Assembly: GCF_029054785.1 (NCBI RefSeq)
Contig: NZ_JAIDEN010000053.1
Coordinates: 1 to 21,604 of the forward strand
Length of the DNA stretch: 21,604 bases
From: Duncaniella sp.
GTDB lineage: Bacteria > Bacteroidota > Bacteroidia > Bacteroidales > Muribaculaceae
Reading direction: 5' to 3'
In this document: positions 7,341-15,725 of the stretch, one piece after another
Numbering within the stretch: the first letter of the stretch is position 1
How the letters are laid out: each line of letters opens with the position of its first letter
Notes under the pieces: generated by a model
The model's database searches: none
Told to the model about the DNA's origin: nothing
Seen by the model: the letters and a program-made list of their open reading frames with translations, nothing else
Program-made: the position numbers and the translations under genes

Positions 7341-7390
7341 CGTCACTTTAATGCGTAAACATACTTACTCGTAAAACAATACTTACAGCT

Positions 7391-8251
7391 ATGAAATATA
7401 TAGGAGCACATGTCTCCGCCGACAAAGGCGTGAGCAATACTCCTCTGAACGCCCATCTGATTGGGGCGCGGTCTTTCGCCCTCTTCACCCGTAATCCTTC
7501 GCGGTGGACTTCGAAGCCTATATCTCAGGCCGAGGCGGATGCCTTCAGAGAGAATTGCGAGCGATATGGCTACACCCCTGAACATATTCTTCCGCATGAC
7601 AGTTTTCTGATCAATCTCGGTTCGCCGGATGCTGAGAAGCTGGAAAAGTCACGGGAGGCGTTTCTCGACGAGTTGCGCCGCTGCCGACAGCTGGGACTGA
7701 CAATGCTTAACTTCCATCCCGGTTCCCACATGCGCGAGATGGAGGCGGATGCCTGTCTGGATCTTATCGCCGAGTCGCTCAACCGCTTGCTCGGCCGGAC
7801 AGAGGGTGTCAAGGCCGTCATAGAGAACACAGCCGGCCAGGGCAGTAATCTTGGCTATTCATTCGAACAGATCGCACATATAATAGACCGCGTGGAGGAC
7901 AAGACCAGGATCGGAGTCTGCATTGACACCTGTCATGCCTACACCGCAGGCTATGATCTCGCGACAGCCGAGGGCTACGAAAAGACTTGGGCTGAGTTTG
8001 AGCGTGTGATAGGATTTCAATATCTGTGTGGAATGCACCTCAACGACACCCAGAAGGCTTTGGGCTCGCGGGTCGACCGTCATGCGCCGATCGCAACTGC
8101 GAATCTTGACCGTGAATTCTGGCGGAGACTGATGTCCGATCCGCGTTTCGACGGTTTGCCTCTGATTCTTGAAACTCCCGACGAGGCAATATGGGCGCAG
8201 GAAATAGAGCTGCTTTATTCGCTTGACGAGCGCCCGGAATCGAAAGACTGA
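7391..8251 (+). CDS. nfo: Deoxyribonuclease IV (AP endonuclease, endonuclease IV)
   Basis: Cuts DNA 5' of abasic sites in base-excision repair using three zinc ions. 286 residues, the usual length. Every metal ligand known from E. coli Nfo is present at the same residue number: His69, His109 (NFHPGSH), Glu145 (ENTAGQG), Asp179 and His182 (CIDTCHAYTAGYD), His216 (HLNDT), Asp229 and His231 (VDRH), and Glu261 (LILETP). It has a consensus promoter divergent from hisS. The MFS gene follows after 95 bases on the same strand, without an obvious terminator or -7 box between, so read-through is possible. Confidence 0.97.
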   Translation: MKYIGAHVSADKGVSNTPLNAHLIGARSFALFTRNPSRWTSKPISQAEADAFRENCERYGYTPEHILPHDSFLINLGSPDAEKLEKSREAFLDELRRCRQLGLTMLNFHPGSHMREMEADACLDLIAESLNRLLGRTEGVKAVIENTAGQGSNLGYSFEQIAHIIDRVEDKTRIGVCIDTCHAYTAGYDLATAEGYEKTWAEFERVIGFQYLCGMHLNDTQKALGSRVDRHAPIATANLDREFWRRLMSDPRFDGLPLILETPDEAIWAQEIELLYSLDERPESKD

Positions 8252-8346
8252 TCCGAGTGATCATTTCACAGTCAGATTGCGTTTATCAGATGTAGAGAGA
8301 AATTATTTTTTAGATTATATCATCAACTTACACACTTATTTCATTT

Positions 8347-9666
8347 ATGGTAAAAAATAAACCGGACCAAAGTTTCATGAAACTTTGGAATCTGAGTTTC
8401 GGTTTCTTTGGCGTCCAGATCGCCTATGCTCTTAAGAGCGCCAACATTTCGCGTATTTTTGCAACCTTGGGAGCCGATCCTCATTCACTCAGCTATTTCT
8501 GGATTCTTCCGCCGCTGATGGGAATTCTCGTGCAGCCGATTGTCGGAGCTGCCAGTGACCGCACCTGGACCCGCCTGGGCCGACGTCTGCCTTACTTGCT
8601 TCTCGGTGCTGCGATTGCCGTGGTTGTCATGTGTCTGTTGCCCAATGCCGGTAGTTTCGGTCTGACAGTCGGCGGTGCGATGATCTTCGGCTTTATCGCT
8701 CTGATGTTTCTTGACACTTCAATCAATATGGCCATGCAGCCTTTCAAGATGCTTGTCGGCGATCAGGTCAACGAGCGTCAGAAGGGTCTGGCTTACTCGA
8801 TTCAGAGTTTTCTCTGTAATGCCGGCAGTCTTGTAGGCTATCTTGCCCCGATCACTCTGACTGCGATCGGAGTGAGCAATCTCGCTCCCGCCGGACAGGT
8901 CCCCGATGCTGTGACATATTCGTTCTATATCGGCGCTGCCGTCCTGATACTCTGTGTGATTTACAGCTTCGCTACAATACGTGAGATGCCTCCGAAAGAA
9001 TATGCGGAATATCATGGCATAACCGAGCAGCAGAGCAGTGAAAAGACATCTATGATCCGGCTCCTTATCCACGCGCCACGCACATTCTGGACCGTGGGTC
9101 TGGTGCAGTTTTTCTGCTGGGCTGCTTTCCTTTATATGTGGACCTATACACCCGGAGCCATCGCAGACACGGTCTGGGGTACCACCGACACCAATTCGGA
9201 AGCCTATCAGACTGCGGGCAACTGGGTCGGAGTTCTTTTTGCAGTTCAGGCCGTCGGATCTGTGCTTTGGGCTGTGGTGATCCCACGCTTTAAGAGCCAT
9301 AAGACAGTCTATGCTCTCAGTCTTCTTTTGGGCGCTGTCGGTTTTATCTCCACTCTTTTCGTGACTGACCAGTATGTTCTCTTTGTTTCATTCCTGCTGA
9401 TCGGATGCGCATGGGCCGCAATGCTTGCGCTGCCGTTCACCATTCTGACGAACTCGATCTCAGGAAAGAACATGGGCACTTATCTCGGCCTTTTCAACGG
9501 AACGATCTGTGTGCCTCAGATCTGTGCGGCTGCTTTGGGGGGGCTGATTCTGCCTCTTCTTGGAGGTCATCAGGTGAATATGCTTGTTCTTGGCGGCATA
9601 TTGCTTGTCGCCGGTGCATTCAGTGTCGGTCTTGTCAAAGAAACGTATGCGGAGAACCATGACTGA
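8347..9666 (+). CDS. MFS transporter, SLC45/GPH-like (sugar transport type)
   Basis: Inner-membrane carrier of 439 residues with about 12 hydrophobic helices. The signature loop between helices 2 and 3 is clear at residues 67-80 (GAASDRTWTRLGRR), as in the SLC45/glycoside-pentoside-hexuronide carriers that include bacterial maltose and plant sucrose symporters. Such proteins are common in gut Bacteroidales and are often found near alpha-glucan genes, but no glycosidase neighbour is present here. Proton-coupled disaccharide uptake is therefore inference from family. It lies 95 bases after nfo and converges on the MATE gene 31 bases downstream. Confidence 0.85.
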   Translation: MVKNKPDQSFMKLWNLSFGFFGVQIAYALKSANISRIFATLGADPHSLSYFWILPPLMGILVQPIVGAASDRTWTRLGRRLPYLLLGAAIAVVVMCLLPNAGSFGLTVGGAMIFGFIALMFLDTSINMAMQPFKMLVGDQVNERQKGLAYSIQSFLCNAGSLVGYLAPITLTAIGVSNLAPAGQVPDAVTYSFYIGAAVLILCVIYSFATIREMPPKEYAEYHGITEQQSSEKTSMIRLLIHAPRTFWTVGLVQFFCWAAFLYMWTYTPGAIADTVWGTTDTNSEAYQTAGNWVGVLFAVQAVGSVLWAVVIPRFKSHKTVYALSLLLGAVGFISTLFVTDQYVLFVSFLLIGCAWAAMLALPFTILTNSISGKNMGTYLGLFNGTICVPQICAAALGGLILPLLGGHQVNMLVLGGILLVAGAFSVGLVKETYAENHD

Positions 9667-9672
9667 GATACG

Positions 9673-9692
9673 CCGGGTTCGCTGAATGCCGG
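9673..9692. terminator. Imperfect hairpin between convergent MFS and MATE genes
   Basis: CCGG (9673-9676) pairs with CCGG (9689-9692), and TTC pairs with GAA inside, with small bulges and a three-base loop. It sits in the 31-base gap between the two stop codons and has no T tract. Weak evidence, given for completeness. Confidence 0.3.
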
Positions 9693-9697
9693 ATCTG

Positions 9698-10984
9698 CTA
9701 TAAAATACGACGGCTCATTGCCGTCAGTGCCACGCCACGGGTCAGGAGATATGCTAAAAATGCTATCCACAGCCCGTGGTTTCCTATTATGGGGAAGAGC
9801 AGTCTGAGCAGAATGAAGTAGACGGCGGTGGCTGTCGCCATTGACAGGAGCATCTCTCTGGTGCGTGTCGCGCCGATGAAGATTCCGTCCCATGTAAAGG
9901 CGGCGAATCCTACTGCCGGGATGGCTATTACCCAGCTATAATATTCTTTTGCCGAGAGCCTGACACCGGCATCGTCGCTCAGAATGTGCATTATGCTTTC
10001 TCCGCCTGTGGCGTAGATGATGGTGAAAAGCAGAACCATCACAACGCTCCATCTGAAAAGTGCTCTGACACATCCTTTCAGGCCTTCACGGTCATTGCTT
10101 CCGACGAAATTGCCGCAGAGCGATTCGCCGGCAAAGGCGAAGCCGTCCATGAAGTAGGAGAAGAGAATGAAAAACTGCATGAGCAGGGTGTTGACGGCCA
10201 GGACGACCGTGCCCTGAGAGGCTCCGGTGCGAGTGAACCATACGGTCACTGCAATGAGACACAGGGTGCGGAAAAAGATATCTGTGTTGACTTTGAAAAA
10301 GCGTTTCAGGTCTTTCAGCCTGATAATTTCTTTAAGATGTCCGGGCGCAGGTCTGTATTTGAGTATGACGATGACGATTCCGGTGAGTGCTCCAAGCCAT
10401 TGAGCTGTAAGAGTTCCGCAGGCCACGCCCTCTACTTTGAGTCCGAAGCCGAGAACGAGCAGGAGGCTCACAGCGATGTTGGAAATATTGACGACAAAGG
10501 CGATCCACATTGGTGCCCGTGCGTTTTTCATGCCGAGAAGCCATCCGGTCAGTGTGAATGTAGCCAGTGAAGCCGGTGCTCCCCAGACGAGTATTGAAAA
10601 ATAAGTCGATGCGAGCGCCCGGATATTGCCTTCGACTTCGAGGAAATTCAGAGTCAGCTCCAATAGCGGACGCTGAAGGATGATGATGACGGCTGACGCA
10701 AGAGTGGCGACAATCAGACCGCGTGTGAGGACCTGTGCGCAGCCTTTTGCATCGCCGCCGCCGTTGGCCTGGGCGGTGAGGCCGCTGGTTCCCATGCGCA
10801 GAAAGGCGAAAAGCCAGTACAGCATATTGAATATGGTCCCGCCTACGGCTATTGACGCTATGTAATCGGCGCTGCCCATATGCCCGACGATCACCACGTC
10901 CATCAAGGCCAGCAGAGGCGTGGTGATGTTCGTGATGATCGACGGTATGGCCAGCGACAGAATGTCGCGGTTGATTGCTTTCAT
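9698..10984 (-). CDS. MATE-family efflux transporter, DinF-like
   Basis: Inner-membrane antiporter of 428 residues with about 12 hydrophobic helices in two pseudo-symmetric halves. The N-terminus (LSLAIPSIITNITTPLLALMD, then VIVGHMG) and the GTSGLTAQANGGG segment near residues 65-77 are typical of the DinF branch. Members expel cationic drugs, flavins or other metabolites using Na+ or H+; the substrate here is not readable. It is the last gene of a minus-strand series lysC-lysA-OPT-MATE and starts 48 bases after the OPT gene. That gap holds a hairpin related to the repeat ends at 20639-20798. The gene converges with the MFS gene. Confidence 0.9.
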   Translation of the reverse strand: MKAINRDILSLAIPSIITNITTPLLALMDVVIVGHMGSADYIASIAVGGTIFNMLYWLFAFLRMGTSGLTAQANGGGDAKGCAQVLTRGLIVATLASAVIIILQRPLLELTLNFLEVEGNIRALASTYFSILVWGAPASLATFTLTGWLLGMKNARAPMWIAFVVNISNIAVSLLLVLGFGLKVEGVACGTLTAQWLGALTGIVIVILKYRPAPGHLKEIIRLKDLKRFFKVNTDIFFRTLCLIAVTVWFTRTGASQGTVVLAVNTLLMQFFILFSYFMDGFAFAGESLCGNFVGSNDREGLKGCVRALFRWSVVMVLLFTIIYATGGESIMHILSDDAGVRLSAKEYYSWVIAIPAVGFAAFTWDGIFIGATRTREMLLSMATATAVYFILLRLLFPIIGNHGLWIAFLAYLLTRGVALTAMSRRIL

Positions 10985-10987
10985 TCA

Positions 10988-11024
10988 GAGGTTGTTTAAA
11001 AACAAGATTTGTTATTAAATAACC
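10988..11024. repeat. Solo repeat end forming a hairpin between OPT and MATE genes
   Basis: The 20 bases GAGGTTGTTTAAAAACAAGA (10988-11007) are identical to 20639-20658, the end of the MITE-like element. Here they form one arm of a hairpin: 10990-11005 pairs with 11009-11024 with two mismatches and a three-base loop. It may be a remnant or minimal element, or a stem limiting transcription into the MATE gene. Confidence 0.6.
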
Positions 11025-11032
11025 ACTTGGTA

Positions 11033-13027
11033 TCAGTCCTTGAGGCGCTTTGCCTTCATGGAATCCCAGATAAGATAGATGATCAGAAGCGCATAGACGG
11101 CCAGGCCTGCCCACTGGCTTGCGATCGCGCTGAGCGGGCTTGTGTATTCGAAACCGAGGAAGCGTGTCAGAGCTGCGAACACTCCGAAGAGCGCACCGCC
11201 GGCGATGAGGCCTGATGAAATCAGAGTGCCGCGGTCGCGACGAGCGTCATTGAGAGCTTTGTCAGTCGAGCGGCTTCCTACAAACCAAGCGATGGCACCT
11301 CCGACAAGCAGCGGAGTGTTAAGCTGGAGTGGAATGAACATGCCGAGGCAGAAAGCCAGGGCCGGGACGCCGAGCCAGTTGAGAATCAGGGCCAGGATGG
11401 CGCCGGTCATATAGAGGATCCAGGGAGTGTCACCGCCCATCATGAGGGGTTCGATGACTTTAGCCATGGCATTGGCCTGGGGAGCGATGAGGGCGTTTTC
11501 TCCGGTGAAACCATATACCTGGTTGAGCAGGAGGATCACACCGCCTACGGTAGCAGCCGATACGAGTGTTCCGAGGAACTTCCAGCTTTCCTGCTTGCGG
11601 GGTGTTGCGCCGAGCCAGTATCCGACCTTGAGGTCGGTGACAAAGCCGCCTGCCATCGAGAGTGCCGTGCAGACAACGCCGCCGATTACCATTGAGGCTA
11701 CAATGCCCGAAGGCCCGCTCAGACCGATGCCGACGAATATTGCTGATGCGACGATCAGAGTCATCAGGGTCATGCCTGATACCGGATTCGATCCGACGAT
11801 GGCGATTGCGTTGGCTGCCACAGTGGTGAAAAGGAAAGCGATTACTGTCACAACGATCCAGGCAACCAGAGCCTGCCAGAATGTGTGGATGACACCGATC
11901 CAGAAGAAGAGCAGTACGGCTACGAGAGCTATTGCAATGAAGAACACGATGTGTTTCATTGAAATGTCAGTCTGCCAGCGTATGGTTTTCCCTTCGGAGG
12001 TGTTGCCACGGAGTTCGCGGGAGGCAAGTCCGACGGCGCCGCGGATGATCGGCCATGATTTTATGATGCCTATGATACCTGCCATAGCGATACCGCCGAT
12101 GCCGATCATTCGCGCATGGTCGGAGAAGATGGCTTCCGGAGTCATGGCTGCTATTTCCGGTGATCCGTAAGTGCCGAGCAGAGGAATCAGAATCCACCAT
12201 ACGAAAATAGATCCGGCAAAGATAATGAACGCGTAGTTCAGACCGATGATGTAGCCCAGACCGAGCACGGCGGCTCCGGTGTTGCAGCTGAGGACAAGTT
12301 TGGTTTTCTCGGCCATCGCCTGGCCCCATTCGGTGACATGGGTGTTGAGCACTCCGGCCCACCATCCGAATGTTTCCACAACATAGTCGTAGATACCGCC
12401 GATGAGCGATGCGAGCACCAGTGTGCGGGCCTGTCCGCTGTTGCCGGCGGCGCTTTTGCCAAGTCCGCTTGCAAGCACCTGGGTTGTTGCTGTCGCTTCA
12501 GGGAAAGGATATTTCCCGTGCATGTCTTTTACGAAATATTTGCGGAACGGAATGAAGAACAGGATTCCTAAAACGCCTCCTAAAAGAGAGCTGAGGAATA
12601 TCTGGAGGAAGTTTACGGTGATTTCAGGATATTTGGCCTGAAGGATGTAGAGCGCCGGAAGGGTGAAGATCGCACCGGCGACAATCACGCCTGAACAGGC
12701 ACCGATACTCTGGATGATCACGTTCTGGCCTAAAGGATTGTCCTTTTTCAGTGCTCCTGAAAGTCCGACAGCGATGATTGCGATCGGGATAGCGGCTTCA
12801 AATACCTGGCCCACTTTCAGTCCGAGATATGCTGCCGCAGCGCTGAATATCACAGCAAGCAGCAATCCCATTCCGACGGAGTAGGGGGTCACTTCGGGAT
12901 ACTCGCGGGCCGGGTGCATTATCGGGCGGTAGCCTTCATCGTCGGCAAGCTCGCGGAACGCGTTTTCAGGAAGTTCTATCGGGTCTGCATCCTGATAGAT
13001 TTCCTTGGGATTTTCGTTTGGTTTCAT
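11033..13027 (-). CDS. OPT-family oligopeptide transporter
   Basis: Inner-membrane transporter of 664 residues with about 14-16 hydrophobic helices. An acidic cytoplasmic N-terminus (residues 1-45) leads to the first helix at SVGMGLLLAVIFSAAAAYLG. Glycine-rich repeats such as PFPEATATTQVLASG (near 173) and VGSNPVSGMTLMTL (near 413) are family hallmarks. Bacterial members are predicted importers of peptides or peptide-like metal chelates, and the substrate is not defined here. Its start is only 18 bases after the lysA stop, so it is almost certainly co-transcribed with lysC-lysA. That context hints at peptide or amino-acid supply but does not prove it. Confidence 0.93.
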   Translation of the reverse strand: MKPNENPKEIYQDADPIELPENAFRELADDEGYRPIMHPAREYPEVTPYSVGMGLLLAVIFSAAAAYLGLKVGQVFEAAIPIAIIAVGLSGALKKDNPLGQNVIIQSIGACSGVIVAGAIFTLPALYILQAKYPEITVNFLQIFLSSLLGGVLGILFFIPFRKYFVKDMHGKYPFPEATATTQVLASGLGKSAAGNSGQARTLVLASLIGGIYDYVVETFGWWAGVLNTHVTEWGQAMAEKTKLVLSCNTGAAVLGLGYIIGLNYAFIIFAGSIFVWWILIPLLGTYGSPEIAAMTPEAIFSDHARMIGIGGIAMAGIIGIIKSWPIIRGAVGLASRELRGNTSEGKTIRWQTDISMKHIVFFIAIALVAVLLFFWIGVIHTFWQALVAWIVVTVIAFLFTTVAANAIAIVGSNPVSGMTLMTLIVASAIFVGIGLSGPSGIVASMVIGGVVCTALSMAGGFVTDLKVGYWLGATPRKQESWKFLGTLVSAATVGGVILLLNQVYGFTGENALIAPQANAMAKVIEPLMMGGDTPWILYMTGAILALILNWLGVPALAFCLGMFIPLQLNTPLLVGGAIAWFVGSRSTDKALNDARRDRGTLISSGLIAGGALFGVFAALTRFLGFEYTSPLSAIASQWAGLAVYALLIIYLIWDSMKAKRLKD

Positions 13028-13045
13028 GTTCGATTTTTCAGGGGA

Positions 13046-14197
13046 TTAGGTTTCTGAAAAGTAAGAGTGTGGGAAGGGGCGGCAGTTGTAGCGTGAGGCC
13101 ATGATTTCTCCGTAGGCACCGGCAGAGCGCAGTGCCAGCATGTCGCCGCGTTTGATTTCAGGCAGAGTTTCGCTTTCTCCAAAGCGGTCAGAGGATTCGC
13201 AGATCGGACCGACCACATCATAGTGATGCAGTTCGCCGTTCGGATTGGTGATGTTCTCGATTTTGTGATGGGCGCTGTAAAGGGCAGGGCGGATCAGGTC
13301 GCTCATGCCGGCGTCGACGATAGCGAAGCGTTTGGAGGTGCCTTCTTTCACATAGAGCACGCGGGTGATCAGAGAGCCGCATTGCGCCACAACCGAACGG
13401 CCAAGCTCGAAATGCAGTTCTTGTTCGGGGCGCAGGCGCAGGTGATTGTGGAATGTTGTGAAATAGGATTCGAAATCAGGAATCGGATGGCGTTCGGGGT
13501 GAGCGTAGTCAATGCCGAGGCCGCCGCCGACGTTGATGAGATTGAATTTTACTCCCTTTTTCTCATATTCGTCCTGAAGGCGGTTGATCGTTTTGCAGAG
13601 CATTACAAATGGTTCTGTCTCCGTGATCTGCGATCCGATGTGGAAGTGGAGACCGCGCAGTTCGATGGCCGGAAGACTGAGGGCGAGATCAATGATTGCT
13701 TCAAGCTGTTCGAGATTGATGCCGAACTTGTTTTCCGCCAGGCCGGTTGTTATGTAGGCATGGGTGTGTGCGTCGATGTTCGGGTTGACGCGGATTGCAA
13801 TTCGTGCGGTCTTTCCGGCTTCGGCTGCGAGTTCGCTGATGACTCTCAGTTCAGGCTCTGACTCGATGTTGAAACATTCAATGTCGGCCTGAAGAGCCAC
13901 GCGGATCTCGTCATCGCTTTTGCCTACGCCGGCAAAAACTATGCGGTCGCCTCGAAAGCCGGCTTCAAGAGCGGCTTCGATCTCCCAGCCGCTGACGCAG
14001 TCGACTCCGAAGCCTGCGGCCTGGATTGTCCGCAGGATGCCCGGATTGGCATTTGCCTTGATTGCATAGTGGACTTTGAAGCGCGGATCGCGGGCTGTGC
14101 GGCGGATCTCTTTGACTGTGCGTTCGAGCAGGCGCAGATCGTAGAAATAGAATGGCGTTTTGAGGGTTGAGAATTCCTCTATCGGGAAACGTGTCAT
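13046..14197 (-). CDS. lysA: Diaminopimelate decarboxylase
   Basis: Converts meso-diaminopimelate to L-lysine and CO2 with pyridoxal phosphate, the last step of lysine synthesis. 383 residues, a little shorter than many LysA. Fold type III barrel: the PLP lysine is Lys47 (YAIKANAN), the family HFHIGSQ segment lies mid-barrel, and the phosphate-binding GGGLGID is near residues 226-232. The C-terminal domain has the active-site Cys333-Glu-Ser-Ser-Asp and the PLP-contacting Tyr362 (SAGAYG). It starts 39 bases after lysC ends, giving a lysC-lysA operon. No lysine riboswitch is visible in the gap. Confidence 0.95.
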   Translation of the reverse strand: MTRFPIEEFSTLKTPFYFYDLRLLERTVKEIRRTARDPRFKVHYAIKANANPGILRTIQAAGFGVDCVSGWEIEAALEAGFRGDRIVFAGVGKSDDEIRVALQADIECFNIESEPELRVISELAAEAGKTARIAIRVNPNIDAHTHAYITTGLAENKFGINLEQLEAIIDLALSLPAIELRGLHFHIGSQITETEPFVMLCKTINRLQDEYEKKGVKFNLINVGGGLGIDYAHPERHPIPDFESYFTTFHNHLRLRPEQELHFELGRSVVAQCGSLITRVLYVKEGTSKRFAIVDAGMSDLIRPALYSAHHKIENITNPNGELHHYDVVGPICESSDRFGESETLPEIKRGDMLALRSAGAYGEIMASRYNCRPFPHSYFSET

Positions 14198-14236
14198 TTT
14201 CGTGTCGTCTCTTCTTTGTTGTCAGTTGGTGTTGGT

Positions 14237-15553
14237 TCAGCTGAAAAGTTTTTCGCTGAGGCGTTTGAGGGCTTCGATCTTGTCGCAGCTGCGCACGAGG
14301 AAGGAGATGTTGTAATTCGATCCGCCGTAAGAGATCATGCGCACAGGGATGTCAGCGAGGGCTTCCATCGCTTTGGCCTCATAGCCGGTATTTGTCCATT
14401 CCATATTGCCGACTACACAGATGATCACCATGTCCTTGTCTACGGTGACAGTGCCGAACTTTTTGAGCTCGTCAATGATTTCCGGGAGGAAGCGTTCGGA
14501 GTCGATTGTCAGCGAGACACCGACTTCCGAAGTGGCGATCATGTCGATCGGAGTGCAGTATTTCTCAAATGTCTCGAAGACGCGGGTCAGATAGCCGTAA
14601 GCTAAGAGCATGCGTGAGCTTTTGATCTTGATGGCCACGACATTGTCTTTGGCTGCGACGGCTTTGATTGACGGCTCTGTGATGTTGTTGTAGATGAGTG
14701 TGCCGTGGGCTTCAGGCTCAAGGGTATTGAGCAGACGAACGGGGATATTGTTGACTTTTGCGGGGAGCACACAGGTGGGGTGAAGGATTTTTGCACCGAA
14801 ATAGGCCAGCTCCGATGCTTCTTCGTAGTGAAGCTCGTTGACAGGTTTGGTTCCTTCGACAAAGCGCGGGTCATTGTTGTGCATTCCGTCGATGTCTGTC
14901 CAGATTTCGATTTCATCGGCTTCGATGGCTGCGCCGATGAGCGATGCGGTGTAGTCGGATCCGCCGCGCTGGAGGTTGTCGATCTCGCCGGTCGAGTTGC
15001 GGCAGATGAAGCCTTGGGTGACGAAGATGTCCGCATCAATATATTTGTCGAGCAACGGCTGGAGGTGCAGGGCGATATGCTGCATGTCAGGTTCGCCGTT
15101 CTGTCCGGTTTTCATGAAGTCAAGGGCCGGGAGAGCTTCTGCATAAAGGCCGCGTTCGTTCAGAAGGATGGTCATCATTGCAACGCTCATGATTTCTCCC
15201 TGGGCAAGGATGATTTTTTCCTCTGTCGGGCCGAAAGTCTCGCGCTGGGTGAAGGAGCGGATGTAGTTGAAGCAGGCTTTGATCTCTTTGAGCGCTTTCT
15301 CGCGGCTCTCATGACGGTCATAGAGAGAGGCTATGGTCTTGAGATATTTTGATTCGAGGAGGTTTATGGTCTCTTTCGCGCCGTTGGTGTTCTTTTTGTA
15401 AAGATAGTCTGAGATTTCAACCAGGGAGTTGGTTGTGCCTGACATGGCTGAAAGAACGATGATGTTTTTACCTCTTGCACTGACGAGGTCTGCTACGTGG
15501 CGGATTCTTTCGGCTGATCCTACGGAAGTCCCTCCAAACTTTAAGACTTTCAT
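14237..15553 (-). CDS. lysC: Aspartate kinase (monofunctional)
   Basis: Phosphorylates L-aspartate with ATP, the committed step to diaminopimelate, lysine, threonine and methionine. 438 residues. The N-terminal kinase domain has the nucleotide-binding KFGGTSVGSA (5-14), RGGSDYTA and WTDIDGMHNNDPR. The C-terminal third holds two ACT domains (ATSEVGVSLTID in the first), the usual site of feedback inhibition. No homoserine dehydrogenase domain is fused, unlike ThrA. It is the first gene of the lysC-lysA-OPT-MATE series with a -7 box upstream. The pairing with lysA supports a lysine-pathway isoenzyme, and feedback by lysine is inferred, not shown. Confidence 0.95.
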   Translation of the reverse strand: MKVLKFGGTSVGSAERIRHVADLVSARGKNIIVLSAMSGTTNSLVEISDYLYKKNTNGAKETINLLESKYLKTIASLYDRHESREKALKEIKACFNYIRSFTQRETFGPTEEKIILAQGEIMSVAMMTILLNERGLYAEALPALDFMKTGQNGEPDMQHIALHLQPLLDKYIDADIFVTQGFICRNSTGEIDNLQRGGSDYTASLIGAAIEADEIEIWTDIDGMHNNDPRFVEGTKPVNELHYEEASELAYFGAKILHPTCVLPAKVNNIPVRLLNTLEPEAHGTLIYNNITEPSIKAVAAKDNVVAIKIKSSRMLLAYGYLTRVFETFEKYCTPIDMIATSEVGVSLTIDSERFLPEIIDELKKFGTVTVDKDMVIICVVGNMEWTNTGYEAKAMEALADIPVRMISYGGSNYNISFLVRSCDKIEALKRLSEKLFS

Positions 15554-15596
15554 ATTTTGACTGTTAAAATGTGATAATTCAAAAGGGTATATGGCG

Positions 15597-15604
15597 CAAA
15601 TTTA
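15597..15604 (-). promoter_or_regulatory. -7 element of the lysC operon promoter
   Basis: Minus-strand TAAATTTG fits TAnnTTTG, with transcription expected near 15590 and a leader of about 37 bases to lysC. No TTTG is at the usual -33 distance, so this rests on the -7 half only. Confidence 0.4.
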
Positions 15605-15670
15605 CGAAAAAAAATTCATATCGCGACATTATGTCATTAAAACAGGATGTATGGTTGCTTTTTTGGTCCT

Positions 15671-15695
15671 GATTTGTTTGTTTGAAAAGCAAATC
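15671..15695 (-). terminator. Weak hairpin after the TPR gene
   Basis: GATTTG and CAAATC pair across a 13-base loop in the 172-base gap between the TPR stop and lysC. No T tract follows on the minus strand. Listed as the only stem of note in this gap. Confidence 0.25.
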
Positions 15696-15725
15696 GCTGT
15701 GGGGAAGTCAGAATAAACGCTCAGG

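Noticed and set aside
10332..11114. 260-codon minus-strand frame overlapping the MATE gene and the end of the OPT gene
   Set aside because: It is another frame of the same region, with Arg/His/Ser-rich composition and no domain; the MATE frame has clear membrane helices.
13223..13861. 212-codon plus-strand frame opposite lysA
   Set aside because: Antisense shadow; lysA has all PLP and active-site residues.
14705..15352. 215-codon plus-strand frame opposite lysC
   Set aside because: Antisense shadow of a well-supported aspartate kinase.
15554..15725. Lysine riboswitch upstream of lysC
   Set aside because: Only about 37 bases lie between the likely transcription start and the lysC ATG, too short for an L-box, and no L-box elements are seen.
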